A stretch of DNA of 64,000 bases from UBA5793 sp040255465 (GTDB lineage Bacteria; Planctomycetota; Phycisphaerae; Phycisphaerales; UBA5793), in NCBI GenBank assembly GCA_040255465.1, contig JBDZVA010000002.1:372001-436000 (forward strand), in the 5' to 3' direction. Each line of letters begins with the position of its first letter. Within the stretch, counting starts at the first letter, position 1. The position numbers were made by a program, and so were the translations under genes. A model generated the notes under the pieces. That model was not told the origin of the DNA and searched no databases. It was given only the letters and a program-made list of their open reading frames with translations. This document shows positions 1 to 7,713 of the stretch, piece by piece.

Positions 1-60
1 CGACTGCTCCGCGACGACTGGCCCAGGTCGATTGAAGAACTCGAAGAGCAGAGTGAGTAA
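1..60 (+). CDS. C-terminal tail of a truncated protein
   Basis: The first 19 codons of the window are open in frame 1 and end in TAA at 58-60. They encode a charged tail rich in Asp, Glu and Arg (RLLRDDWPRS then IEELEEQSE). The next gene begins about 30 bases downstream on the same strand, which fits the end of a co-transcribed upstream gene. Too little is present to name the protein. Confidence 0.45.
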   Translation, partial: RLLRDDWPRSIEELEEQSE

Positions 61-91
61 GCAGCCACGCTGAACGATACGATGTCGCGTG

Positions 92-826
92 ATGAACCTC
101 GCAACCAGTTTCGATCTCGACGGCTTCGAGTCCGGCTCGACAGTTCATCTCATGGCTGCGGGGGTCTGTCTGCTTGCGACGCTGGCGTCGAGTTGGCTCG
201 GTCTGCGGTGGCGGCAGCGGCGGCCGAGGTTCGAACGTCAACTCCGCCTCAGTTGGACGGTGTTTATCATCGTCACGCAACTGTTCACGACGATTTGGTG
301 GCTGCTGCCGCAGAACTTCAGTTGGCGTGTCAGCCTGCCGCTGCACATCTGCGATATCGTGGCGGTGCTCGCGGCCGTCGCGTTGCTGGCGACGACGCGA
401 TGGGTGTGGTCGGTGCTTTACTTCTGGGGCATCGGGCTGAGCATCTTCGCCTTCATCATGCCCTCACTGACGCATGGTCCAGGTCACGTCGAGTTCTACC
501 TCTTCTGGCTGACGCATCTCCAGATCATCGGCACCACGGCCTACCTTGTCACCGTGATGCGCTACCGGCCCACCACACACGACTGGATGATCGCCGAGTT
601 GCTCATCACGCTCTACACGATTGCGATCTTTCCGCTCGATGCGGCGTTCGATCTGAACTACGGCTACATTGGGCCGATTGACTCGCCGGCGCGGATCGTC
701 GGCGCCTGGCCGGGACGCGTGCTGAATATGTATCTCATGCAGTTCGTGCTGTTTGGGGTACTGCTATTGCCGTGGCTGCTGACGCGACGCCGGAGTGCTG
801 TCCAAGTCGCGGGCCGATCGAATTGA
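92..826 (+). CDS. YwaF/TIGR02206-type integral membrane protein
   Basis: The 244-residue product is almost entirely hydrophobic, with about six or seven predicted membrane helices separated by short polar loops. Internal features such as LPLHICDI in the first half and the LNYGYIGP region in the second half resemble the TIGR02206/YwaF family, whose function is not established. I start at the ATG at 92. A GTG directly before it (89) would add one residue, and neither has a strong ribosome binding site. An inverted repeat just after the stop may end transcription from both this gene and the convergent VOC gene. Confidence 0.75.
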   Translation: MNLATSFDLDGFESGSTVHLMAAGVCLLATLASSWLGLRWRQRRPRFERQLRLSWTVFIIVTQLFTTIWWLLPQNFSWRVSLPLHICDIVAVLAAVALLATTRWVWSVLYFWGIGLSIFAFIMPSLTHGPGHVEFYLFWLTHLQIIGTTAYLVTVMRYRPTTHDWMIAELLITLYTIAIFPLDAAFDLNYGYIGPIDSPARIVGAWPGRVLNMYLMQFVLFGVLLLPWLLTRRRSAVQVAGRSN

Positions 827-833
827 AAGAGAA

Positions 834-863
834 GATGGACCGCCGCGGGTGCGACGGTCCATC
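834..863. terminator. hairpin between convergent genes
   Basis: GATGGACCG at 834-842 is followed after 12 bases by its exact complement CGGTCCATC at 855-863, giving a perfect 9-bp stem in the 69-base gap between two convergent genes. Read on the minus strand the stem is followed by TTCTCTTTC, a weak pyrimidine tail. On the plus strand there is no T-run. It probably ends minus-strand transcription of the VOC gene and may serve both directions. Confidence 0.45.
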
Positions 864-895
864 GTGATGAGGCACATGAGTGACGTCCTGCGAGC

Positions 896-1384
896 TTACT
901 CGTCGCAGCCGGCGCCGCTGAAGGCAGCCTCGGCGGCCTTAGCCATCTCTTCGGGCGTCATGTCCTTGAGGTGGGTGCAGAAGGCCCAGGCGTGGCCGAA
1001 GGGATCGTTGAGCGTGCCGTAGCGATCGCCCCAGAACATGTCGGCCGCGGGCATGGTCACGGTCGCACCCGCCTTGGCGGCGCGATCGATCGCGGCATCG
1101 CAGTTGCGAACGTACTGGGTGAGTGTGACGGGCGAGGCGCCGAGTGCATTGGGATTGCGCGCCTTGCCGCCGCAGTATTCGGGGAAGTCGTCAGCGAGGA
1201 AGACCGTCGTCGAGCCGATCTTAATTTCCGCGTGCATGAGTCGGCCGTCGGGAGCCGGCATGCGGCAAACTTCCTCGGCGCCGAATGCCTTCTTGTAGAA
1301 TTCGATGGCCTTGGCGCAGTCATCGACGACGAGATGGGCGATGACGCCCTCGAGCCCTTCGGGGATGGGATTGACGTTGCTCAT
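896..1384 (-). CDS. VOC superfamily (PhnB-like glyoxalase fold) protein
   Basis: The 162-residue product has the paired beta-alpha-beta-beta-beta pattern of the vicinal oxygen chelate fold: an opening GVIAHLVVDDCAKAIEFYKKAF and a second half ending in DRYGTLNDPFGHAWAF. PhnB-like members of this length are common, and their substrates are usually unknown. The start at 1384 is preceded by AAGGAG at a good distance. An upstream in-frame start at 1426 would add an unlikely 14-residue extension. Its own substrate cannot be read from the sequence. Confidence 0.8.
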   Translation of the reverse strand: MSNVNPIPEGLEGVIAHLVVDDCAKAIEFYKKAFGAEEVCRMPAPDGRLMHAEIKIGSTTVFLADDFPEYCGGKARNPNALGASPVTLTQYVRNCDAAIDRAAKAGATVTMPAADMFWGDRYGTLNDPFGHAWAFCTHLKDMTPEEMAKAAEAAFSGAGCDE

Positions 1385-1539
1385 TCTCAAACTCCTTGCT
1401 GTCTTGAATGGATGCCGATCATGCATGACGTGATCTATCCCACCACGGTCAGATCACACGCCACCACCGGCGCGATGATACCGACAGTGCGACCGCGCGG
1501 TGCGGGAAAAGTTCGGTTTTTGCAGCAGATTACGAACCT

Positions 1540-1563
1540 GTAAACTTTACAAGCCTGTATACA
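1540..1563. promoter_or_regulatory. AT-rich double palindrome upstream of the VOC gene
   Basis: In a very GC-rich gap two short palindromes lie side by side: GTAAACTTTAC at 1540-1550 and TGTATACA at 1556-1563. Read on the minus strand they form related half-repeats (TTGTA...ACAGG twice). The position, about 160 bases upstream of the minus-strand VOC start and before the end of the mutase gene, fits an operator or promoter region. No regulator is suggested by the neighbours. Confidence 0.25.
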
Positions 1564-1587
1564 AACCCTCGGGCCGCTGCGAGCGGC

Positions 1588-3246
1588 TTACCACTCGGGT
1601 CCGCCGCTGTATCGCCCGTAGACGTCGGCCATGGCCTGGACCATTTCGCCGAGGGTGCAGTTGGACTCGGCGCCGTCAACGAGGCTGGGCATGACGTTTT
1701 CGTCGTTGCGAGCCGCTTCGCGGATGGCGTTGAGTGCGGTCTCAACCTTGTGATAGTCGCGGCGCGTCTTGAACTCGGCGAGTTGTTTGACCTGATCCGT
1801 TTCCACTTTGTGGCCGATCTGAAGGATCTCAACATCGCGCTCTTCGTTCTCATCGACGTAGGCATTGACGCCGACAATGAGGCGCTCGCCGCGCTCCATT
1901 TCCTGGCCGAAGCGATAAGAGGCTTCCGCGATGGAGCGGCGGAAGTAGCCGCGCGTGATGCCGCCGATGACGCCTCCCATGTCATCTATTTCGTGAATGA
2001 TCTCGAGTGCGTCTTTCTCCATCTGGTCAGTCAGCGCTTCGACGTAGTACGACCCGCCGAGCGGGTCGGCCGTTCGCGTGACGCCGGTTTCATGGGCGAG
2101 AATCTGCTGGGTCCGAAGCGCGATTGTCACCGCCTGCTCGGTGGGAAGGCCGAGCGTTTCATCCATCGAGTCGGTGTGCAGGCTCTGGCAACCGCCCAGC
2201 ACGCCGGCCATCGCCTGATAGGCGACGCGGATGATGTTGTTGTAGGGCTGCTGCTCGGTGAGCGAGCAACCGGCCGTCTGAACGTGAGTGCGCAGAAGCC
2301 ACGACCGCGGGTTCCTGGCCTTGTAGCGATCGCGCATCATCTTCGCCCAGATGCGGCGGGCGGCGCGGAGTTTGCAGATCTCTTCGAAGAACTCGTTGTG
2401 ACTGTTGAAGAAGAAGGAGAGGCGTGGTGCGAACTCATCGACATCGAGGCCGCGACGGATGCACCACTCAACGTACTCCATGCCATCGCGCAAAGTGAAA
2501 GCGAGTTCCTGCGTGGCGGTGGAGCCGGCTTCACGGATGTGGTAGCCGGAGATGGAGACGCTGTTCCAGCGCGGCACGTGCTGAGTCTGGAACTCGATGG
2601 TGTCGATGACGAGCTTGGTCGAGGCTTCGGGCGGGTAGATGAATTCGTTCTGGGCGTGGAACTCTTTGAGGATGTCGTTCTGGAGCGTGCCGCCGAGTTT
2701 GTTCCAGTCGAAGCCGCGCTGGCGGGCCATGGCGAGGTACATCGCCCAGATGATCGCGGCGGGTCCGTTGATGGTCTGGCTGACGGTGACATGATCGATC
2801 GGAATGTCGGCGTAGAGCCGATGCATGTCTTCGATGGTGTCGATCGCCACGCCGCAGCGGCCGACTTCGCCGGCCGAGAGCGGATCATCGCTGTCGCGTC
2901 CCATCAGCGTCGGCAGGTCAAAGGCGGTGGAGAGGCCGGTGTTGGCGCTCGTGCCGTGGGCCGCCTGGAGCAGGTACTTGAATCGCTTGTTCGTGTCATC
3001 GGCGTTGCCGAAGCCGGCGAACTGCCGCATCGTCCAGAGACGATCGCGATACATGCCGGGATGGATGCCGCGCGTGTAGGGAAACTGCCCCGGTTCGCCG
3101 ACGTTGGTGACGTGGTCGCGAGCCTCGGCGGAGTCCGGCCCGTAGACGCGATCAATCACATAGCCGGAGAGACTCAGCGCATGTGGATCGACGGATGGCT
3201 TGACGGCTTCGGAAATCGAGGTGCTTTGCTTTCCAACGGTGCTCAT
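1588..3246 (-). CDS. B12-dependent acyl-CoA mutase, large (catalytic) subunit, isobutyryl-CoA-mutase-like
   Basis: This 552-residue protein matches the catalytic TIM-barrel part of methylmalonyl-CoA-type mutases. It shows TRGIHPGMYRDRLWTMRQ near residue 60, GLSTAFDLPT near 104 and QTAGCSLTEQ near 325. It stops before the region where single-chain enzymes carry the DxHxxG cobalamin domain, so a separate B12 subunit is needed; none is in the window. At the two positions that set substrate choice, the Tyr of methylmalonyl-CoA mutase (RQYAG) is Phe76 (RQFAG) and its Arg (MVRN) is Gln199 (HAQN). That Phe/Gln pair is known from isobutyryl-CoA mutase. I start at the ATG at 3246; a TTG three codons upstream is possible. 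Confidence 0.88.
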   Translation of the reverse strand: MSTVGKQSTSISEAVKPSVDPHALSLSGYVIDRVYGPDSAEARDHVTNVGEPGQFPYTRGIHPGMYRDRLWTMRQFAGFGNADDTNKRFKYLLQAAHGTSANTGLSTAFDLPTLMGRDSDDPLSAGEVGRCGVAIDTIEDMHRLYADIPIDHVTVSQTINGPAAIIWAMYLAMARQRGFDWNKLGGTLQNDILKEFHAQNEFIYPPEASTKLVIDTIEFQTQHVPRWNSVSISGYHIREAGSTATQELAFTLRDGMEYVEWCIRRGLDVDEFAPRLSFFFNSHNEFFEEICKLRAARRIWAKMMRDRYKARNPRSWLLRTHVQTAGCSLTEQQPYNNIIRVAYQAMAGVLGGCQSLHTDSMDETLGLPTEQAVTIALRTQQILAHETGVTRTADPLGGSYYVEALTDQMEKDALEIIHEIDDMGGVIGGITRGYFRRSIAEASYRFGQEMERGERLIVGVNAYVDENEERDVEILQIGHKVETDQVKQLAEFKTRRDYHKVETALNAIREAARNDENVMPSLVDGAESNCTLGEMVQAMADVYGRYSGGPEW

Positions 3247-3392
3247 GTTCGACAAGCCCTTGCCCGACGTGGGGGTGGTTTCAGTGAGATCGATAAGACG
3301 AGGTATTCTAGACGCTTGGGGACGCCGAACGCTTGCCGGGAACCCGCTTTCCCGTGCAACAGCGGAGGATTCGGCTACAATCGGGTGAAGTC

Positions 3393-3656
3393 ATGAAACT
3401 CATCGTCTTCCATCAACTGCTCATCGCCTCGGCCATCATCTTCATGGTCGGTTACGGGGGATGGGAACTCTACGACTACTGGTTCGGCGGGACGGCGGGC
3501 CCGGTCAGCGCTGAGGCTGACATCATGGGAGCGACGACGCCGGCCGGCCCGGCCGCGATGTTTACGGGGCTGGCGATGCTGGTCGGAGCCGGGATTCTCT
3601 CGGTCTACCTGTACCGGCTCTATCGCCGGTATGCGGGGCAGATGTCGGGGTTCTGA
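3393..3656 (+). CDS. small two-helix membrane protein of unknown function
   Basis: The 87-residue product has two hydrophobic segments, about residues 5-27 and 55-76, separated by a small-residue linker rich in Ala, Gly and Pro. It ends in a basic amphipathic tail (YRLYRRYAGQ). The start ATG at 3393 was chosen because upstream in-frame starts would add a polar, arginine-rich extension before the first helix. It lies about 100 bases upstream of nuoD on the same strand and could be co-transcribed with it. I do not recognise the family. Confidence 0.6.
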   Translation: MKLIVFHQLLIASAIIFMVGYGGWELYDYWFGGTAGPVSAEADIMGATTPAGPAAMFTGLAMLVGAGILSVYLYRLYRRYAGQMSGF

Positions 3657-3758
3657 GTCGATGTCACGCCACGATTGAGAACCAGCGCAAGTCTGCACCG
3701 CAGGCGTCCTTCCGACCTATGATGCGGCTGCACCGTCCATAGGGAAGTTGAAGCGACC

Positions 3759-5048
3759 ATGCCCTACACGATCAAGCCGATCGACGCCATCGAACTCGAC
3801 GACGAGCGGGTGGACTACCTCAAGGACCATGTGGACACCGGCGACCGCTGGGTGCTCAACTTCGGTCCGCAGCACCCCGCCACGCACACGACGCTGCGCC
3901 TGGTGATGGAACTGGACGGCGAGCGGGTCGTCCGCGTCACGCCGCACATCGGCTACCTGCACTCGGGCTTCGAAAAGCTCGGCGAGCATCACGACTACAA
4001 CCAGTATGTCTGTACGGTCAGCCGGATGAACTACATCTCGCCGATCTGCAATGACATCGCGTGGCACGGCGCGGTGGAGAAGTTATTCGGCATCGAGATC
4101 ACGCCGCGCTGCAAGGTGCTGCGGACGATTATGCACGAGATCGGGCGCATCCAGGACCACCTGCTGTGCGTCGGTGCTGCGGCGCTGGACCTCGGAGCGT
4201 TTACCGGTTTCCTCTACGGCTTCAACCAGCGCGAACGCATCAACGACATCTGCGATTACATCTGCGGCCAGCGGTTTCATCCGGACTGGACGCGAGTCGG
4301 CGGCCTCATGCATGATCTGCCCGACGAAAGTACATTCAAGACGCTTATCAAGCGGTTCATCAATGACGAACTGCCGCCGGCGCTGGATGACATCGAGACG
4401 CTGCTCAATCGCAACCGCATCTTCCTTGATCGCACGCAGGGCATCGGGGCCATCTCGAAGGAGGACGCGATTGCGTGGAGCCTGTCAGGACCTGTGGCGC
4501 GCTCGGCCGGGGTGCGGCGCGACATTCGCAAAGATGAGCCGTACCTGTGCTTTGCGGACAACTGGGATGGCCAAGGGGCCGAGGCGGTCAAATTCAAGGT
4601 CGCGGTGATGAGCGAAGGTGACGTGTTCAGCCGCTACTACGTGCGTCTGTTCGAGATGCGGCAGTCGGTCGAGATCATCCGGCAACTCATCGACCACATG
4701 CCCGGCGGGTCGGTGGATACATACGCCGATGGCAAGTTTGTCAAGCCTGACAAGAGCCAGGTGTACGGGTCAATCGAAGGGTTGATTCAGCACTTTGAAC
4801 TCGTCATGACCAATCGCGGCTGGAAGGCGCCGGTCGCGGAGTGCTACGCGTGCCAGGAATCGCCGAACGGGGAACTGGGGTACTACATCGTGGCCGATGG
4901 AGGGCCGCGTGCGTGGCGGGCGCGGACGCGGCCGCCGTCGTTCATCAACTACCAGTCGTTTTCGAAGATGCTCGAGGGCCATCTGCTGAGCGACTCGGTG
5001 GCGATTCTCGGCAGCCTGAACATCATTGCGGCGGAACTCGATCGTTGA
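3759..5048 (+). CDS. nuoD: NADH-quinone oxidoreductase subunit D (divergent paralog)
   Basis: The product is the 49-kDa-type quinone-site subunit of the complex I peripheral arm, 429 residues, close to the usual length. GPQHPATH at residues 36-43 carries the quinone-pocket histidine, and RMNY further on supplies the tyrosine position. The C terminus is SLNIIAAELDR rather than the DIVMGQVDR-type ending of the second copy at 56.4 kb, and the two copies are clearly diverged. It is followed 14 bases later by nuoE. The start is an ATG with a purine-rich AGGGAAG upstream. Having two NuoD genes suggests two versions of the complex or a specialised paralog. Confidence 0.93.
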   Translation: MPYTIKPIDAIELDDERVDYLKDHVDTGDRWVLNFGPQHPATHTTLRLVMELDGERVVRVTPHIGYLHSGFEKLGEHHDYNQYVCTVSRMNYISPICNDIAWHGAVEKLFGIEITPRCKVLRTIMHEIGRIQDHLLCVGAAALDLGAFTGFLYGFNQRERINDICDYICGQRFHPDWTRVGGLMHDLPDESTFKTLIKRFINDELPPALDDIETLLNRNRIFLDRTQGIGAISKEDAIAWSLSGPVARSAGVRRDIRKDEPYLCFADNWDGQGAEAVKFKVAVMSEGDVFSRYYVRLFEMRQSVEIIRQLIDHMPGGSVDTYADGKFVKPDKSQVYGSIEGLIQHFELVMTNRGWKAPVAECYACQESPNGELGYYIVADGGPRAWRARTRPPSFINYQSFSKMLEGHLLSDSVAILGSLNIIAAELDR

Positions 5049-5062
5049 GATAGGAACAGTCG

Positions 5063-5608
5063 ATGGCGTGGATCACGAAGAATTCGGCAACGATGACGAT
5101 CGAGCGGCGGGAGCAGCCTTGTCTCACGGATGAGATGAAGGCTGATATGAGCAAGCGGCTGCTGCCCCGGTACGAAACGAAGATGGGTGCGCTGCTGCCG
5201 GTGCTGCACGAGGTGCAGGAGCACGTGGGGTACCTGCCGCACCAGGCGCTTCAGGAGGTGGCGGAGTTTCTCGAGCTCACCCCGGCTGAGGTGCTGGACA
5301 CCGCATCTTTCTACGAGGAGTATCACTTCTCGCCGGTGGGCAAGTATGTCATCGGCGTGTGCCAGTCGATCGCCTGCGAGGCGTGCGGGCACCAGCCGAT
5401 CGTCGATCACCTGCGCAAGAAACTCGGCATCGAGCCGCACGAGACGACCAGTGATGGGCTCTTCACGCTGCTGTGCATGGAATGCCTCGGTTCGTGCGAC
5501 ACGGCTCCTTGTGCACTGGTGAACGAGGACCGGCATGACCTGATCAGCATCGAGCAGATGGATCAGATGATCGATGAAATCCGCGCCCGCGAGGGTGGAC
5601 AGGGTTGA
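5063..5608 (+). CDS. nuoE: NADH-quinone oxidoreductase subunit E (24 kDa, 2Fe-2S)
   Basis: The 181-residue protein has the thioredoxin-like NuoE fold. The four ligands of the N1a 2Fe-2S cluster are visible as C100-x4-C105 and C141-x3-C145. The helical N-terminal half carries the LLPVLHEVQEHVGYLP segment usual for the family. With NuoF it forms the NADH-oxidising tip of complex I; nuoF is encoded separately at 27 kb. The ATG at 5063 gives an N terminus slightly longer than typical. An internal ATG at 5093 is possible, and ribosome binding sites do not decide between them. Confidence 0.93.
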   Translation: MAWITKNSATMTIERREQPCLTDEMKADMSKRLLPRYETKMGALLPVLHEVQEHVGYLPHQALQEVAEFLELTPAEVLDTASFYEEYHFSPVGKYVIGVCQSIACEACGHQPIVDHLRKKLGIEPHETTSDGLFTLLCMECLGSCDTAPCALVNEDRHDLISIEQMDQMIDEIRAREGGQG

Positions 5609-5609
5609 G

Positions 5610-5801
5610 ATGCCCCAGCGCGAGCCGAACAAGCCGCTGATGCGCTCGATCGGCGAGTTCTTCGGGCACATTCTCAAGGCTATTGGCCAGGACGTGAGCA
5701 AGGACCGGCGGATCATCGAGTCGGAGCATCGTGAGGAGAAACGCGGCACGACGGTGATCCGCGAGACCCGCATTCGCGAGATCGAGGTGCGGGATGAGTA
5801 G
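5610..5801 (+). CDS. small hypothetical protein downstream of nuoE
   Basis: The 63-residue product is polar and charged, with a central short amphipathic stretch (RSIGEFFGHILKAIGQDV) and a second half dominated by Glu and Arg (SEHREEKRG, RETRIREIEVRDE). No signal peptide or membrane helix is visible. The start at 5610 lies one base past the nuoE stop and has a GGACAGGG ribosome-binding stretch; a start at 5574 would overlap nuoE. Its stop overlaps the next gene by 8 bases, so it is translated within the nuoDE operon. I do not recognise a family. Confidence 0.6.
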   Translation: MPQREPNKPLMRSIGEFFGHILKAIGQDVSKDRRIIESEHREEKRGTTVIRETRIREIEVRDE

Positions 5802-6006
5802 CCATGCGAGGCTTAATACGCGGCAGGTGCTGGCGAGGCTGGGGATCGCCGCAGTGCTGTGGTTCGGCGGGGGCGTGGTGACGTCGCGGTTGCTGGGAAT
5901 GGCGGCGGTGGATTCGGTCGCGTTCCTGCTGTGTCTTGGTGTGGTGTTCCTGCTGGGGTCGGTTTTCTTTGCCGCGGTGTATGGGCCCAGGGGCGAATCC
6001 GAATAA
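5794..6006 (+). CDS. small two-helix membrane protein
   Basis: The 70-residue product has two hydrophobic helices, about residues 15-34 and 41-62, and a short basic N terminus. The ATG overlaps the end of the upstream gene by 8 bases, implying translational coupling, and a LemA gene follows after 10 bases. It therefore belongs to the nuoD-nuoE-small-small-lemA transcription unit. There is no recognisable domain. Confidence 0.6.
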   Translation: MSSHARLNTRQVLARLGIAAVLWFGGGVVTSRLLGMAAVDSVAFLLCLGVVFLLGSVFFAAVYGPRGESE

Positions 6007-6016
6007 GGGAGACGTG

Positions 6017-6589
6017 ATGATCCCGGTGTTTATCGTTGGCTTCGTCGTGGTGCTCATTCCCGTGGTGTATTTCTTCGCGATCTACAATCGCCTGGTGAGC
6101 CTGCGTCAAATCGTGCGGGAGAGTTGGTCGGACGTCGACGTGGAACTAAAGCGGCGCTATGACTTGATTCCAAACCTCGTCAACACGGTGAGGGGTTACG
6201 CCGCACATGAAAGGGAGACGCTTGAGAAGGTAATCGCGTTGCGCAACGCCGCGGAAGCCAACCATGGAGACGTAGCGTCGCAGGCAAGCGACGAAAACAG
6301 ACTAATGATGGGGGTAAAGCAACTCTTCGCGGTCGTTGAGAACTACCCAGAACTCAAGGCCGATGCTCACTTTCTCCAATTGCAGTACGAACTTGCCCTT
6401 ACAGAGGACCGCATCGCAGCCTCTCGGCGATTCTTTAACGCGAATACACGCGAGATGCGGCAGCTATGCGAGACCGTGCCGTCCAGCCTAGTGGCGTCGA
6501 TTGCCAACATCCGACCTGGAACTTACTTCGAACTGAGCAGCGAAGCGGAGCGGGTGACGCCGCGGGTGGAGATGGGGACGGCTCAATAG
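6017..6589 (+). CDS. LemA family membrane-anchored protein (copy 1)
   Basis: The 190-residue product has one N-terminal membrane helix (about residues 3-25) and then the LemA helical bundle. The family signature around residues 45-63 is intact (SWSDVDVELKRRYDLIPNL, then VNTVRGYA), and YFELSSEAER closes the domain. LemA proteins have an extracytoplasmic helical domain of uncertain role. The ATG at 6017 has AAGGGAG upstream. Compared with its neighbours it uses more A/T-ending codons (for example AGA, CTA and GTA), a hint of different ancestry. Its 3' end overlaps the convergent neuC-like gene by 7 bases. Confidence 0.88.
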   Translation: MIPVFIVGFVVVLIPVVYFFAIYNRLVSLRQIVRESWSDVDVELKRRYDLIPNLVNTVRGYAAHERETLEKVIALRNAAEANHGDVASQASDENRLMMGVKQLFAVVENYPELKADAHFLQLQYELALTEDRIAASRRFFNANTREMRQLCETVPSSLVASIANIRPGTYFELSSEAERVTPRVEMGTAQ

Positions 6590-7713
6590 GTGTTGTGCTT
6601 GCGAATTGCGGGCCGAGTATCTCGCAGCCGCGTGAACATGCTTGCGATGCGATCGCCGGTCCGGCCATCCCCGTATGGGTGGTTGCCGGACACGTCGTGA
6701 TCCAGTACCTGCTGGATTGCAGTTTCGACGTCGTTTTGAGAGGCGCTCGCCGCGTCGATAGCGTTTGATGCTCGTTCGCGCCCTGCTTGACGAGGCCCGA
6801 CGTTGACGACGCGTAGTCCAAGTGCCGCGGCTTCAATGAGGCCGGCGGATGAGTTGCCGATGAGAAGACTCGCTCGTTTAAGCAGGCCGATGAACTGCTC
6901 GCGAGGCAGGTGGGGGAGCATTCGGCGATCGCCGATGGCGCGGAGGATGGCCGGGCGGCCGGGGTCGTGGTTGGGGGCGCCGATGGCGAAGTTGCCTTCG
7001 AAGGCCGCATCCGTGGCAACAAGGATCGCCGACATCGTGTTGAACTCGATCGCGTCTTCGAGGCCGGTCGGGTGGTGGAGGACGATCGCAAAGTCGCGCG
7101 ATGGGTCGAGATGCAGGGCGCGGAGTTGATCGTCGGTGAGCGGTTCGAACGATGCGAGGTCGTCGACGGCGGGGGAGCCGACGAGATGAATGGAATCTTC
7201 GCGTTCGCCCATTCTCCGGATGCGTTCAGCACTTTGCTCGGTGGCCGGGAAGTGGATGTGGGCGAGCTTGGTGATGGCGTGACGCATCGCTTCGTCGGCG
7301 ACGCCTTCGGCCCGGTCGCCGCCGTGGACGTGGGCGACGAGGAAGCCGGCGACGCTGGCGGCGGAGGCGGCGGCGAAGGCTTCGATGCGGTCGCCGAGGA
7401 CAAGCACGACATCGGGTTTGAGTTCATCGAAGGCTTGCGCGAGACCAGTGATGCCTCGACCGAGTGCGATGGCGTCGGCGGTGCGGCCGGTCTCGCCGGG
7501 CTGCTGCATGGAGATCTCTGCGGCGATGTCGAACTCGGCGGCGACTTCATTGCGCGTATTAACTTCGGGTAGCAGGTGGGCGCCTGTGACGATTACTTGC
7601 AGTTGAAGCGATGAGGTCGCGGCGATGGCGCGCATAATTGGGCGGAGCAGGCCATAGTCGGCGCGGCAGCCGGTGACGACGGCGATGGTGCACGAAGTAG
7701 TCGACTCGGTCAT
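6583..7713 (-). CDS. neuC: UDP-GlcNAc 2-epimerase (hydrolysing), NeuC/LegG-like
   Basis: The 376-residue product has the two-Rossmann GT-B-like fold of non-phosphorylating UDP-GlcNAc 2-epimerases. It opens with VVTGCRADYGLLRPIM near residue 14; the pairs HVHGGDRAEG near 130 and GNSSAGLIEA near 285 are family hallmarks. NeuC releases ManNAc from UDP-GlcNAc, and LegG acts on a bacillosamine analogue; the sequence does not separate the two. The ATG overlaps the stop of the neuB-like gene (TGATG), so the genes are coupled. It is the last gene of the nonulosonate cassette. Confidence 0.88.
   Translation of the reverse strand: MTESTTSCTIAVVTGCRADYGLLRPIMRAIAATSSLQLQVIVTGAHLLPEVNTRNEVAAEFDIAAEISMQQPGETGRTADAIALGRGITGLAQAFDELKPDVVLVLGDRIEAFAAASAASVAGFLVAHVHGGDRAEGVADEAMRHAITKLAHIHFPATEQSAERIRRMGEREDSIHLVGSPAVDDLASFEPLTDDQLRALHLDPSRDFAIVLHHPTGLEDAIEFNTMSAILVATDAAFEGNFAIGAPNHDPGRPAILRAIGDRRMLPHLPREQFIGLLKRASLLIGNSSAGLIEAAALGLRVVNVGPRQAGRERASNAIDAASASQNDVETAIQQVLDHDVSGNHPYGDGRTGDRIASMFTRLRDTRPAIRKHNTY

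Noticed and set aside
3247..3392. Cobalamin riboswitch upstream of the B12-dependent mutase
   Set aside because: I see no B12-box-like sequence in the 146-base gap, which is also short for a full riboswitch.
1750..3396. Long plus-strand reading frame opposite the acyl-CoA mutase gene (548 codons)
   Set aside because: It is antisense to a well-conserved enzyme, has no recognisable domain and is explained by the codon bias of the opposite strand in GC-rich DNA.
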